Part shown: piece by piece, positions 53,774 through 62,405 of the stretch
Layout of the letters: each line of letters begins with the position of its first letter
How positions within the stretch are numbered: position 1 is the first letter of the stretch
Source of the DNA: Fidelibacterota bacterium
Lineage (GTDB): Bacteria > Fidelibacterota > Marinisomatia > SCGC-AAA003-L08 > JACNLC01
Assembly: GCA_018657495.1 (NCBI GenBank)
Contig: JABHXA010000011.1
Coordinates: 1-64,000 of the forward strand
Reading direction: 5' to 3'
DNA: 64,000 nucleotides
Program-made: the position numbers and the translations under genes
The notes under the pieces: generated by a model
The model's database searches: none
What the model saw: the letters and a program-made list of their open reading frames with translations, nothing else
What the model was told of the DNA's origin: nothing

Positions 53774-55076
53774 AACAGTCAAAAAGAAAGTAGCATTAAT
53801 CAGTCTTGGTTGTGCAAAAAACCTGGTAGATTCAGAAGTTCTGCTTGGTGGATTAAAACACGAAAACTATACTATTGTTGATGAACCTGAGAATTCCAAT
53901 ATAATCATTGTTAATACCTGTGGTTTCCTTGATTCAGCCCGCGAGGAATCAGTGGATGTGATCATCGAAGCTGGTGAACTCAAAGCCGGCGGTGATGTAG
54001 AGAAAGTTGTCGTTATGGGATGTTTTTCAGATCGTTATGGTACCGAATTGCGGAAAGAACTTCCTGAAGTAGATGAATTTTTTGGAACGTCTGACCATGC
54101 GGAAATTCTATCATTCCTAACCGGGAAAGAATATGCAAAAAAAGATCCTGATTATTATAGATCACTCCTCACACCAAATCACTATGCCTATTTAAAAATC
54201 GCCGAAGGCTGTGACAATGGCTGTTCATTTTGCTCTATACCAATTATGCGTGGTCTGCAAAAAAGCCAGCCGCTGGCATGGAATATTCAACAGGCAAAGA
54301 TGTTAGCTGATAGGGGAGTTAAAGAGCTATTGGTGATCGCCCAGGACAGTACTTCGTATGGCTGGGATCTTCAGCCAAAATCCACCCTTCATGAGCTGAT
54401 GACTCATCTTGACAAGGTTGAAGGATTAGATTGGATTCGTCTTCATTATGCCCATCCTGCCCATCTGCATAGAGATATGATTGCCCAGTTTGGCCAATTG
54501 GAAAAGCTAATTCCCTATATTGATATGCCAATACAGCATGCGTCTGATAGATTGTTGAAATCTATGCGGCGGGGATTGAACTCGCAGGGCATAAGAAAAA
54601 GAATAGACGCCTTGCGTCAGGCTAACCCGGATATAGCCATTCGAACATCCATAATCGTTGGATACCCAGGTGAAACAGATAAAGATTTTGATCAATTATA
54701 TTCCTTTGTAGAAGATGTTGAATTTGATCGGTTAGGTGTATTTACCTATTCTGAGGAGGAAGGTACTCATGCTGCATTTGCCATGAAGGACGATATACCG
54801 ACACAAATTAAATATGATCGGATGGATGCAATTATGATGCTGCAGCAGGATATCAATCTGATGAAAAATGAGCAGCTTGTGGGCCATGTTGAAAAAATAA
54901 TGATTGATAAAAATAATGATGATGGCAGCTCACAAGGTCGGACATTTAGAGACTCCCCGGAAATTGATAATATAGTGAAAATCGATGGTATTCATCCTGT
55001 GGGTGAATTTCTAAAAGTAAAATTCACGTCAGCAACAGAATATGAAATAACAGGTAAAAAATATCATGAAAAATAA
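53766..55076 (+). CDS. rimO: Ribosomal protein S12 methylthiotransferase RimO
   Basis: ATG 53766 gives the standard KVALISLGCAKNLVDSE opening. The 436-residue radical-SAM enzyme has an N-terminal cluster-binding domain (Cys in LGCAKN, NTCGF and GCFSDR), the radical-SAM motif CDNGCSFC and a C-terminal TRAM domain. Motifs such as QDSTSYGWD and IDMPIQHAS match RimO rather than MiaB. It methylthiolates Asp88 of ribosomal protein S12. The start lies within the last codons of ftsY. Confidence 0.96.
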   Translation: MSKTVKKKVALISLGCAKNLVDSEVLLGGLKHENYTIVDEPENSNIIIVNTCGFLDSAREESVDVIIEAGELKAGGDVEKVVVMGCFSDRYGTELRKELPEVDEFFGTSDHAEILSFLTGKEYAKKDPDYYRSLLTPNHYAYLKIAEGCDNGCSFCSIPIMRGLQKSQPLAWNIQQAKMLADRGVKELLVIAQDSTSYGWDLQPKSTLHELMTHLDKVEGLDWIRLHYAHPAHLHRDMIAQFGQLEKLIPYIDMPIQHASDRLLKSMRRGLNSQGIRKRIDALRQANPDIAIRTSIIVGYPGETDKDFDQLYSFVEDVEFDRLGVFTYSEEEGTHAAFAMKDDIPTQIKYDRMDAIMMLQQDINLMKNEQLVGHVEKIMIDKNNDDGSSQGRTFRDSPEIDNIVKIDGIHPVGEFLKVKFTSATEYEITGKKYHEK

Positions 55077-55500
55077 TACAAACCTTCCTGGATTTAAAAT
55101 TATCGGCATTGATCATGTTGCGGTAGCTGTAAAAGAGACTGCAACGCTGACAGACTTTTTTAGCCAATTGCCGGGTATTGATTACAATGGCTCAGAAAAT
55201 ATTAGTTATCAGAAAATTCTCACCGATATTTTTGCTACTTCCAATGGTAAAATTGAATTAGTCTCACCAACTGAAGAGGGTTCACCCATAACAAAGTTTC
55301 TAGAGAAAAGAGGGATTGGAATGCATCATATAGCCTTAAAAGTGGACAATATCGAAAAAGCTATTTCCTATATGAAATTTATTGATGTAAAGATGGTTGA
55401 TACAAAACCGCGAATTGGTGCAGAAGGACTTCTCATTGCCTTTGTACACCCAAAATCGACTCCAGGATTATTGATTGAATTTTGCCAGAGCCCTGCATAG
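55066..55500 (+). CDS. mce: Methylmalonyl-CoA epimerase (VOC family)
   Basis: The 144-residue protein has two vicinal-oxygen-chelate repeats: IDHVAVAVK, KIELVSP, MHHIALKV, and PGLLIEFCQ, which supply the His and Glu metal ligands of methylmalonyl-CoA epimerases. The KPRIGAEG and HPKSTPG motifs also fit. It interconverts the two stereoisomers of methylmalonyl-CoA. With meaB in the same run it suggests a propionate or succinate-propionate pathway whose mutase is elsewhere. It overlaps rimO by 11 nt. Confidence 0.92.
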   Translation: MKNNTNLPGFKIIGIDHVAVAVKETATLTDFFSQLPGIDYNGSENISYQKILTDIFATSNGKIELVSPTEEGSPITKFLEKRGIGMHHIALKVDNIEKAISYMKFIDVKMVDTKPRIGAEGLLIAFVHPKSTPGLLIEFCQSPA

Positions 55501-55652
55501 AACAAGTCTTTGTAGATTATCCATACGTATAAATATTGAGCCGTTCTAATCTCAATAATTCACAAGCCTAATAATTGTCAGCAATTTTATATTCAATCGA
55601 TAATTTTTGAATAGTAGGTTCGTATATTCGGTATATCCAGATATGAAAATCA

Positions 55653-57509
55653 ATGAATAGATCCCCACTGGTAGATGAAAAATTAAAACAGGTACCCAAG
55701 GCACCGGGCGTATACTTTTTTAAAGATATCAATCAAAAGATCATCTATATTGGAAAAGCAAAAATACTTAAAAACAGGGTGCGTTCCTATTTTTCCGGGA
55801 CAAAAAATAAAGACGCAAAAACAGTAAGCCTGGTCCAAAATATTGCAAATATCGATTGGATGGTTGTCCGTGATGAGGTAGAGGCACTTCTCACTGAAAC
55901 CAACCTAATCAAAGAGCATCGTCCTCGATACAATATTTTCATGAAGGATGACAAAACATTTCCGTATATCCAGTTTACCAATGAGCCTTATCCGCAGGTA
56001 TTAATTATCCGATCAAAAAAATTAATAAAGGATGGACATAAATATTATGGTCCATTCACTGACACCCGGTATTTGCGGGAGACATTAAGAGCAATACATA
56101 AGATATTTCCATTGCGGACATGCAATTACTTTATTGATGATAATGTCATAAAAAAAGGAAGCGTAAAACTTTGTCTTGATTATCATATTAATCGCTGTGA
56201 AGGACCCTGTGAGGGATTGGTGACTGAAGAAAAATATAGAAATATGATAAACGGGATAGAACAGTTTATTAAAGGTAGAAATGACGATGTGAGGTCATAT
56301 CTAGAAAATAAAATGTCTCATGCAAGCGAGAAAAAACAGTTTGAAGAAGCTGCCAGATACCGGGATCAGTTACAGGCAGTTGAACATTTTACCCATCGCC
56401 AAAAGAAAATCAGTCAGGATTTTATTGATAAGGATGTACTGGTAATTTCTTCAGAAAATAATTACGGTGTGGGTGTACTCATGAGGGTGAGAAATGGCCT
56501 GTTTATCGGTAGGGAAAAATTCAATATGCAGGTACTTGATTCAGTAGATGTGGCAGATAATTTAAAGCATTTTGTTATCCAGTATTACACTTCTACAGAT
56601 GATATCCCACCGGTTATATTAGTGGAAATTGGTTTTTCTGAAAAAGTAAAACTGGAATCCTGGTTATCCGAAAGAAGGGGATCCCGTGTAAAGATTATGG
56701 TTCCCCAACGCGGAGAGAAAGTCAAACTTGTTCAAATTTGCCGAAGAAATGCTGATTTGCTTCTTGGTGATATCCGTTTGAAAAAAATGAAACGTCGCGA
56801 TGTGGTTTCTAAAAAGCTGCTTCAATTGCAGACAGATTTGAACATGTCGGCAGCGCCGAGGAGAATTGAAGCTTTTGACAACTCAAATATCCAGGGATCT
56901 CATCCGGTTGCATCAATGGTTTGTTTTGTTGATGGAAAACCGAAAAAAAAAGAATATCGAAAATTCAGTATCAAAACAGTAGATGGAATTGATGATTTTG
57001 GATCAATGACTGAAATTGTAACCAGAAGATACAGTCGTTTGGTAAAAGAAAAAAAACAACTTCCGGATCTGGTTCTGGTTGATGGAGGAAAGGGTCAACT
57101 CTCAGCAGGAAAAAAAGCTCTTGATAACCTGGGATTATCTTATATCCCTATTATTGGATTGGCAAAAAAACTGGAAGATGTGTTTATACCCGGTCATTCT
57201 GAACCGCAGAATATTCCAAAATCTTCTCCAGGATTGTTTCTCTTACGTGAAATTCGTGATGAAGCGCATCGCTTTGCCATAACCTTCCATCGCCAAAAAA
57301 GAAGCAAGGCTATGGTCAAGTCCGAACTTGAAGAAATCCGCGGAATGGGGAAAGAAAGAGTAAAAAAACTTTGGTCTCACTATAAGACAAAAGAAGAAAT
57401 ATTAAAGGCTGATGTTGATGAGATATATGCGGCGACTAAAATTCCAAAAGAAATCATCCGTAAAATAAAAGTAAAGCTCGATGCTGGAATTGCATCGGTA
57501 TTAAAATAA
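55653..57509 (+). CDS. uvrC: UvrABC excision nuclease subunit C
   Basis: The 618-residue protein has an N-terminal GIY-YIG nuclease domain (APGVYFFKD...IYIGKAKILKNRVRSYF), a Cys-containing linker (CLDYHINRCEGPCEG), a UVR motif (EEAARYRDQL), the RNase H-like C-terminal nuclease (EAFDNSNIQG, LVDGGKGQL) and a terminal helix-hairpin-helix region. All parts are present. It makes the two incisions in nucleotide-excision repair. Confidence 0.97.
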   Translation: MNRSPLVDEKLKQVPKAPGVYFFKDINQKIIYIGKAKILKNRVRSYFSGTKNKDAKTVSLVQNIANIDWMVVRDEVEALLTETNLIKEHRPRYNIFMKDDKTFPYIQFTNEPYPQVLIIRSKKLIKDGHKYYGPFTDTRYLRETLRAIHKIFPLRTCNYFIDDNVIKKGSVKLCLDYHINRCEGPCEGLVTEEKYRNMINGIEQFIKGRNDDVRSYLENKMSHASEKKQFEEAARYRDQLQAVEHFTHRQKKISQDFIDKDVLVISSENNYGVGVLMRVRNGLFIGREKFNMQVLDSVDVADNLKHFVIQYYTSTDDIPPVILVEIGFSEKVKLESWLSERRGSRVKIMVPQRGEKVKLVQICRRNADLLLGDIRLKKMKRRDVVSKKLLQLQTDLNMSAAPRRIEAFDNSNIQGSHPVASMVCFVDGKPKKKEYRKFSIKTVDGIDDFGSMTEIVTRRYSRLVKEKKQLPDLVLVDGGKGQLSAGKKALDNLGLSYIPIIGLAKKLEDVFIPGHSEPQNIPKSSPGLFLLREIRDEAHRFAITFHRQKRSKAMVKSELEEIRGMGKERVKKLWSHYKTKEEILKADVDEIYAATKIPKEIIRKIKVKLDAGIASVLK

Positions 57510-57526
57510 GCAGGTTGAGATAGATA

Positions 57527-58234
57527 ATGCACTACGACAAAGCATATGTAATTGGATTTGAAGGGAAAAAATCGGAAAGGCTCATACGGTTTTTTGACAG
57601 CTGTAAAATGGCAGGTGTTAATGCTGAATTATTTCCAGCAGTAAATGGCAGTAAAATTGTAACAGAGGAATGGAAAGTTGGTAATTACCTTAGTGATGAT
57701 TTTGAACTGCGTATGCCCGGAAGTCTTGGATGCCTCTTGAGTCATGTCACTTTGTGGGAGCAGGTTTCAAATGATGAAACGGTTGACATCGCATTAATTT
57801 GTGAAGATGATGCACTACTGGATAATGAATTTTTAAAAAAGTTGAAGAATATTCCCTGGAATGATGTCCCCGAGGATTGGGATGTAATTCGTTTGGCCTG
57901 TCATAAAGTTACTGGAGATTCCATTTCAGAATATTTGGTAAAACCATATACAAAATATATTAAAGGCGCTAATGCCGGTACCTATTGTTATTTAATGAAA
58001 TCTGACAGTGTCGAAAAACTAAAATCTGTTTTGATTCCATATAGCAATAAACAATCAATGGATGTGATGTTAAAAAAACGTTCCGATCAGTATCATTTAT
58101 ACGTCTTAAAGGAAAGTCTTGCTCACGAACAACGATTCCGGTATTCTGTTAGGAAGGATATGAACTTAAGCCATAAAGAAGGTAACTGGCTTAAAAAGTT
58201 ATTGGTGGTTATATCCGGGAAATGGTTTAGATGA
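57527..58234 (+). CDS. Family-25 glycosyltransferase
   Basis: The 235-residue protein has the GT25 layout: YVIGFEGKKSERLIRF at the N terminus, GSLGCLLSHVTLWEQ, and the metal-binding CEDDALLDNEF motif. Members transfer galactose or glucose to lipooligosaccharide. It follows uvrC by 17 nt and ends before the terminator at 58352-58383. No other LPS gene is nearby. Confidence 0.9.
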   Translation: MHYDKAYVIGFEGKKSERLIRFFDSCKMAGVNAELFPAVNGSKIVTEEWKVGNYLSDDFELRMPGSLGCLLSHVTLWEQVSNDETVDIALICEDDALLDNEFLKKLKNIPWNDVPEDWDVIRLACHKVTGDSISEYLVKPYTKYIKGANAGTYCYLMKSDSVEKLKSVLIPYSNKQSMDVMLKKRSDQYHLYVLKESLAHEQRFRYSVRKDMNLSHKEGNWLKKLLVVISGKWFR

Positions 58235-58351
58235 TTTATTAAGTATTCAACTCCTCAACAATGATGAAGTATTACAAGTCTGTATCGATTATTTTATAAC
58301 TGAGTTTTAACTAATTTGTAATTGCAGAGAATAGGCTTCTTTCGAAATACT

Positions 58352-58383
58352 AAAAAGGGTCACCATGTGGATGACCCTTTTTT
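58352..58383. terminator. Bidirectional terminator between convergent genes
   Basis: AAAAAGGGTCA (58352-58362) and TGACCCTTTTT (58372-58382) form an 11-bp stem with a 9-nt loop and a T run on both strands. It lies between the glycosyltransferase and the convergent FadL-like gene and can serve both. Confidence 0.9.
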
Positions 58384-58409
58384 ATGGAATTAACGATTAG
58401 TATTGTGGA

Positions 58410-59885
58410 TTATAGAGACCTGGTATACATAACTGAGAAATTCATCTGACTGTGAGTTGATTCAACGGCTGGCATGGTTGAACCATTCCCTGGATTAGTA
58501 TTTTTCACTTCAGGTACTACAGAAAATGAAAAATTAACTTCAGATGCTGAACCGATATTATATCGGCATCCTGCCGTCAAATGACTTTCTACAGTAGCTG
58601 GGAAGAGGGCATTTAGATATGAATCAGGTACAGGATTTTCAGAGTAATTATAACCGGCACGAAGTGCTAAGCTATTAAATAACTGATATTCAGCACCAAG
58701 AGCGATAACTGTTTGGTCTTCCCAATTCTGGTATAGGTTGGCATCCATTATTGCGCCGCCGAATGCACCATTTTCATCACTGTTATCAGCTGAAAATGTC
58801 ATGCTGAAATTTTTCATTGCATCTGACCAGGCAATCTGTTTTATGTCAGCAGCGATCATTAACTTTTCCATTGGTTTATAAGAAATTCCAACCCCCATAA
58901 TTGCTGGCCATTGAAAATCATTTACGACAATTTTTCCAGTCAAAGTAAGTGGGATATCCATATATGTCCCGGTTGGACTACCTGTAAATGCACCAGGATC
59001 GGCAAATAAAGCCATTTCCATTTCAGCATCATCTGATTCCAGATCGTCTAATGATGTTTTACTATGGTATGTTGCTCCAATGTTTAGTTTTTCATTTAAG
59101 CTATAGAGAGCTCCAAGTTTGAAGGCGACTCCTGTGCCTTTGGCTTCACCAGTAAAATCACTATCATCAGAGAAGTTAAAATATGCATGGTGTAATGATT
59201 GGATGCCAGCTCCTCCAAATGGTTCATACATCATGCCAAATCCATCAACGAGAGTTCCAGATGCATTACCAATGGTTTGAGCCATTGGGTTTGCTAAATC
59301 CTGAAATTGAGTTTCATTCAAGGCCATTTTTAAGTCCATACCAGCCCACACATAATCAAATGATCCACCGAAACTCAATTTTTCGTTTACAGAATAAACC
59401 AACGGTAAAATGGCTCTTCCAACACTAACTTCAGATCGATTAATCAATCCGGAGGTCAATGATGTATTATTTCCCCCGCTTGGATCTGCCATCCATGAGT
59501 TCTTTCCAAATTCGGTACCCATACCACCTTGACCAAAAACACTAATACCAGTGGTTATTTTTCCATATCGACGAGTATATCCAAAACCGGGCATATAGTA
59601 GGCACGACCTGATGATTTATTAAACATGTTTCCAAATGGAGTCATAACGGTTGCACCTACATCGGGTCCAAGTAATCCAACTGAAAAATCAAATTGATTT
59701 CCGCCTGGAATTAGGGAAAGTGTTGCAGGATTGTTCATAACAGCGGCGGTACCATTGTTATAGGCAAATGATGCCCCGCCCATTCCACAAGCTATGGGAC
59801 CAAATCCTTCCAAATTCATTCCATTTGTTGCAAATGCCGAACCTATTAAAAAGGATGTGACTATTATTTTCTTTACTGAATTCAT
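58410..59885 (-). CDS. OmpP1/FadL-family outer-membrane transporter
   Basis: The 491-residue protein has a signal peptide and the FadL-type opening (GFGPIACGMGGASFAYNNG, NPATLSLIPGGNQFD). Barrel strands rich in Gly and aromatic residues follow, with the closing MYTRSL. FadL proteins pass hydrophobic molecules such as fatty acids or hydrocarbons across the outer membrane. It is the last gene on the strand that carries the SQR, DsrE2 and TusE-like genes, 46 nt after the DUF302-like gene, so a hydrophobic sulfur compound is a conceivable cargo. That is speculation. Confidence 0.9.
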   Translation of the reverse strand: MNSVKKIIVTSFLIGSAFATNGMNLEGFGPIACGMGGASFAYNNGTAAVMNNPATLSLIPGGNQFDFSVGLLGPDVGATVMTPFGNMFNKSSGRAYYMPGFGYTRRYGKITTGISVFGQGGMGTEFGKNSWMADPSGGNNTSLTSGLINRSEVSVGRAILPLVYSVNEKLSFGGSFDYVWAGMDLKMALNETQFQDLANPMAQTIGNASGTLVDGFGMMYEPFGGAGIQSLHHAYFNFSDDSDFTGEAKGTGVAFKLGALYSLNEKLNIGATYHSKTSLDDLESDDAEMEMALFADPGAFTGSPTGTYMDIPLTLTGKIVVNDFQWPAIMGVGISYKPMEKLMIAADIKQIAWSDAMKNFSMTFSADNSDENGAFGGAIMDANLYQNWEDQTVIALGAEYQLFNSLALRAGYNYSENPVPDSYLNALFPATVESHLTAGCRYNIGSASEVNFSFSVVPEVKNTNPGNGSTMPAVESTHSQMNFSVMYTRSL

Positions 59886-59931
59886 TATTTTTTATACCTT
59901 TATACTTATATTAGAGATTATTTCTTAGTTA

Positions 59932-60831
59932 TTATTCTGATGCAGATCTCATCAATTTTTCAATATCCCCTGGTGTGGACATGATTTTTCCAAATGTCAT
60001 CATGCTCAGATCTGGGAATGAAAGTGCGATGCGATACCTGCCATGAAGCATAACCACGTTATTATCAATGACCAAAAATTCATAGGGTAGGAAGGCTGTG
60101 TGCTGCGGCGACGTTTTGTCGATAATAGGCAGGAAATGTGACTCTCCCAATTCGCCGGATAAACCAATGCCATAAAGTTTTAGATTTTTACCTGGGATTT
60201 TCAAGGAATACACCAGGTCAAGATTTGGAACTCCTGCTTCCAAATTCGCGTCTATTGTTTTCACTGCTGTTGTAAAGTTTGTGAATGAATTCAAATCTAC
60301 ACGGTCTTCGAAATACTCCATTCCAAACATATAGTGATACTTCTGCAGATCTCTCGGTGAAAGACCTCTTTCTGACCCAAAATGTATATCTACCGGTTCA
60401 CCTATATCAACCATTGAGTTGGCAAGTCGCTGTGTAATTTCCCAAAAACGACGCTCCATCTTTACAAAATGCTGCTGATAATATGCATTACCCCAATACA
60501 TTGGATTCATATATGAAATTTTATTAATATTATCCTCGTAGGTGATTGCAATTCGAAGGACTGCCGCAAAAGCGGAATAATTTCCAATTTCACTTACTGC
60601 GTCAAGCAAAAGCTTTGATGTTATAACCAATAATAATCGGTTATCATCTGCGGCTGGAGAATATTCTCCAATCACTTGAAATCCATTGGCATTGAGTTTT
60701 TCTTTTAACTGCTGAGCGATTATTTCCCTGGGTTGATCTGAATTTGCACCATGAATATATGGTTTTAATCCTTGAGACCATGAAGAGGAAAGGAAAAGAA
60801 TTAATAAAAGATATCTAAAAAGCAATTTCAT
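59932..60831 (-). CDS. Secreted protein with DUF302-like region
   Basis: The 299-residue protein has a signal peptide (about residues 3-19). The following part (REIIAQQLKEKLNANGFQVIGEY to about residue 115) resembles the DUF302 fold, small domains often found in sulfur-metabolism gene groups. The rest (115-299) has no recognisable motif. It has no Cys and so no thiol chemistry of its own. It lies between the DsrE2 gene (19 nt upstream) and the FadL-like gene. Confidence 0.65.
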   Translation of the reverse strand: MKLLFRYLLLILFLSSSWSQGLKPYIHGANSDQPREIIAQQLKEKLNANGFQVIGEYSPAADDNRLLLVITSKLLLDAVSEIGNYSAFAAVLRIAITYEDNINKISYMNPMYWGNAYYQQHFVKMERRFWEITQRLANSMVDIGEPVDIHFGSERGLSPRDLQKYHYMFGMEYFEDRVDLNSFTNFTTAVKTIDANLEAGVPNLDLVYSLKIPGKNLKLYGIGLSGELGESHFLPIIDKTSPQHTAFLPYEFLVIDNNVVMLHGRYRIALSFPDLSMMTFGKIMSTPGDIEKLMRSASE

Positions 60832-60850
60832 TATTATAACCTATATTTAA

Positions 60851-61369
60851 TTATGTAAATATAATGGAAGAACCGGCAGATATTTCATAAAATTGACCGA
60901 CAGTGAGAACATCATCTACATGATCAACGAGATCGTCGATTTTTAATTTGAACATATCCATAGCCAATTTGCATGCATATATTTTTCCACCGGCATCACT
61001 TATCATCTCAAGAAATTCATCCACAGGTGGTATATCCAGCTTTTCCATCTCATTTTTCATCATCCAGGATGCCAGGTTAGATACACCGGGAATGGCACCC
61101 AAAAGAGTGGGGAATGGTGTGGTAATAGGAAATCCCATCATAGGCATTGCCATATTTAGTGCAGAATTACCAACGGTGGCCACTTTCAGACTATTTACCG
61201 TTTTTTTCATCAGTGCATTTAAACCAAAGAATGTAAAAAATATATTTGCTTCTATCCCATCCATCCTGGCACCATTGGCCATGATGAGTGACGGGTAAAC
61301 CCCTTCCAGTGATCCATTTGCACAAATGATTGAAACTTTTTTTATTGCATCAGGATTGTTGTTTGACAT
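60851..61369 (-). CDS. DsrE2-type sulfane-sulfur carrier
   Basis: The 172-residue protein has the DsrE2 layout: an N-terminal nucleotide-like fold (VSIICANGSLEGVYPSLIMANGA), a hydrophobic hairpin (ALNMAMPMMGFP, about residues 70-90) and the conserved Cys in IYACKLAMDMF. DsrE2 proteins bind persulfide sulfur and pass it to TusA or DsrC-like partners; the hydrophobic part may anchor it to the membrane. The TusE/DsrC-like gene lies 22 nt upstream. Confidence 0.9.
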   Translation of the reverse strand: MSNNNPDAIKKVSIICANGSLEGVYPSLIMANGARMDGIEANIFFTFFGLNALMKKTVNSLKVATVGNSALNMAMPMMGFPITTPFPTLLGAIPGVSNLASWMMKNEMEKLDIPPVDEFLEMISDAGGKIYACKLAMDMFKLKIDDLVDHVDDVLTVGQFYEISAGSSIIFT

Positions 61370-61391
61370 TATTAATTCTCCAATACTTTTA

Positions 61392-61709
61392 TTATATACA
61401 GCCTTCGGGTTTTTTGATTCCAGCTATCCTGGCAGCTTTTTTTGCCGGACCACCAGGGAATAGAGCATATAATTCTTTTGTAGGGACACCGCTTTGTTTT
61501 GTTAATCGGCGAATAGAGGGTCCAGTACCTGTTTCTTTAAATTCTTTTCTCATAAAGTCGATGACAACAAAATGCCGATCAGTTAATTCAATAATTCCCT
61601 CTTCACCTGCAATAGCTACGGCAATTTCTTTTGTCCATTGATTATGATCTGTGAGATATCCCTGATCATCTAGATCTACATTTAATTCTGCTATTTCTAT
61701 TTGTGACAT
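61392..61709 (-). CDS. TusE/DsrC-like protein with only the C-terminal Cys
   Basis: The 105-residue protein has the DsrC fold signature (LDDQGYLTDHNQWTKEIAVAIA, LYALFPGGPAKKAARIAGIKKP) and ends in GCI, with the conserved penultimate Cys104. The second Cys of dissimilatory DsrC, about ten residues upstream, is Ala here (KKAARIAG). It is therefore TusE-like: able to carry one persulfide but not to form the DsrC trisulfide. No dsrAB is in the window. DsrE2 follows directly. Confidence 0.93.
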   Translation of the reverse strand: MSQIEIAELNVDLDDQGYLTDHNQWTKEIAVAIAGEEGIIELTDRHFVVIDFMRKEFKETGTGPSIRRLTKQSGVPTKELYALFPGGPAKKAARIAGIKKPEGCI

Positions 61710-61723
61710 TATCTGCTCCTTAA

Positions 61724-62404
61724 TTACTTAATATTTGTGGATTGATTATCTGAAAGATTTTTCAGAAAACTAATAATGAAACCCATGCCTTTTCGCATTT
61801 CTGGGCTTTTTAATTCTTTCATTGCTTCCCAAAGGGTATATTCCTGGATATCATTTACATCCAGATGTTTATAGATAGATACAGCGTTGTTTATGGACAT
61901 CAGCATATCCGGTTGTGAGAGATTCCTGATGGTTTCTAAAATGGAAACAATATTCTCACCGAGCATTTTTACATCTTCCTCTGTAAAGTGAGTAACAATA
62001 TTATCCATTACCTTGAGAAGCTCCTGCATAAACGAAAAATAACCCTTCCGATCCATCTCATCCAGGAGCGTAAGCATATCAGTGAATAATTCTTTACCAA
62101 TTGGTTTCCCATCTTCAAGAAAATCAATGGTGCTTTCAAATTTTTCGATGACAGCGCTGATATTCCGTGTATTTCTGAGAATTTTTTTAATGAGATGAAG
62201 AAAATCACCGGACTGAACAAATGGGGCAATACTTTCCAGTTCAATAACAGCTGACTGAAATACGTCTTTGGCAATAAAGGTGAGATCATTTTTTAATTCA
62301 TTGATCTCTTCCCGTTGCCGTTTGACGATCATCAACTCATCAAGAATCTGTTTCTGTTGATCCTGGATCAATGTCAATTGTGATTCTATGGATTGCAGTT
62401 CCAT
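61724..62404 (-). CDS. DUF1641-family protein
   Basis: The 226-residue protein starts with a coiled coil (about residues 1-45, SQLTLIQDQQKQILDELMIV) and ends with the DUF1641 motif (EYTLWEAMKELKSPEMRKGMGFIISFLKNL). Proteins of this family are often encoded beside SQR-like flavoproteins or formate dehydrogenase accessory genes, with no known activity. It is separated by 1 nt from the SQR-like gene and by 14 nt from the TusE-like gene. Confidence 0.9.
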   Translation of the reverse strand: MELQSIESQLTLIQDQQKQILDELMIVKRQREEINELKNDLTFIAKDVFQSAVIELESIAPFVQSGDFLHLIKKILRNTRNISAVIEKFESTIDFLEDGKPIGKELFTDMLTLLDEMDRKGYFSFMQELLKVMDNIVTHFTEEDVKMLGENIVSILETIRNLSQPDMLMSINNAVSIYKHLDVNDIQEYTLWEAMKELKSPEMRKGMGFIISFLKNLSDNQSTNIK

Positions 62405-62405
62405 T

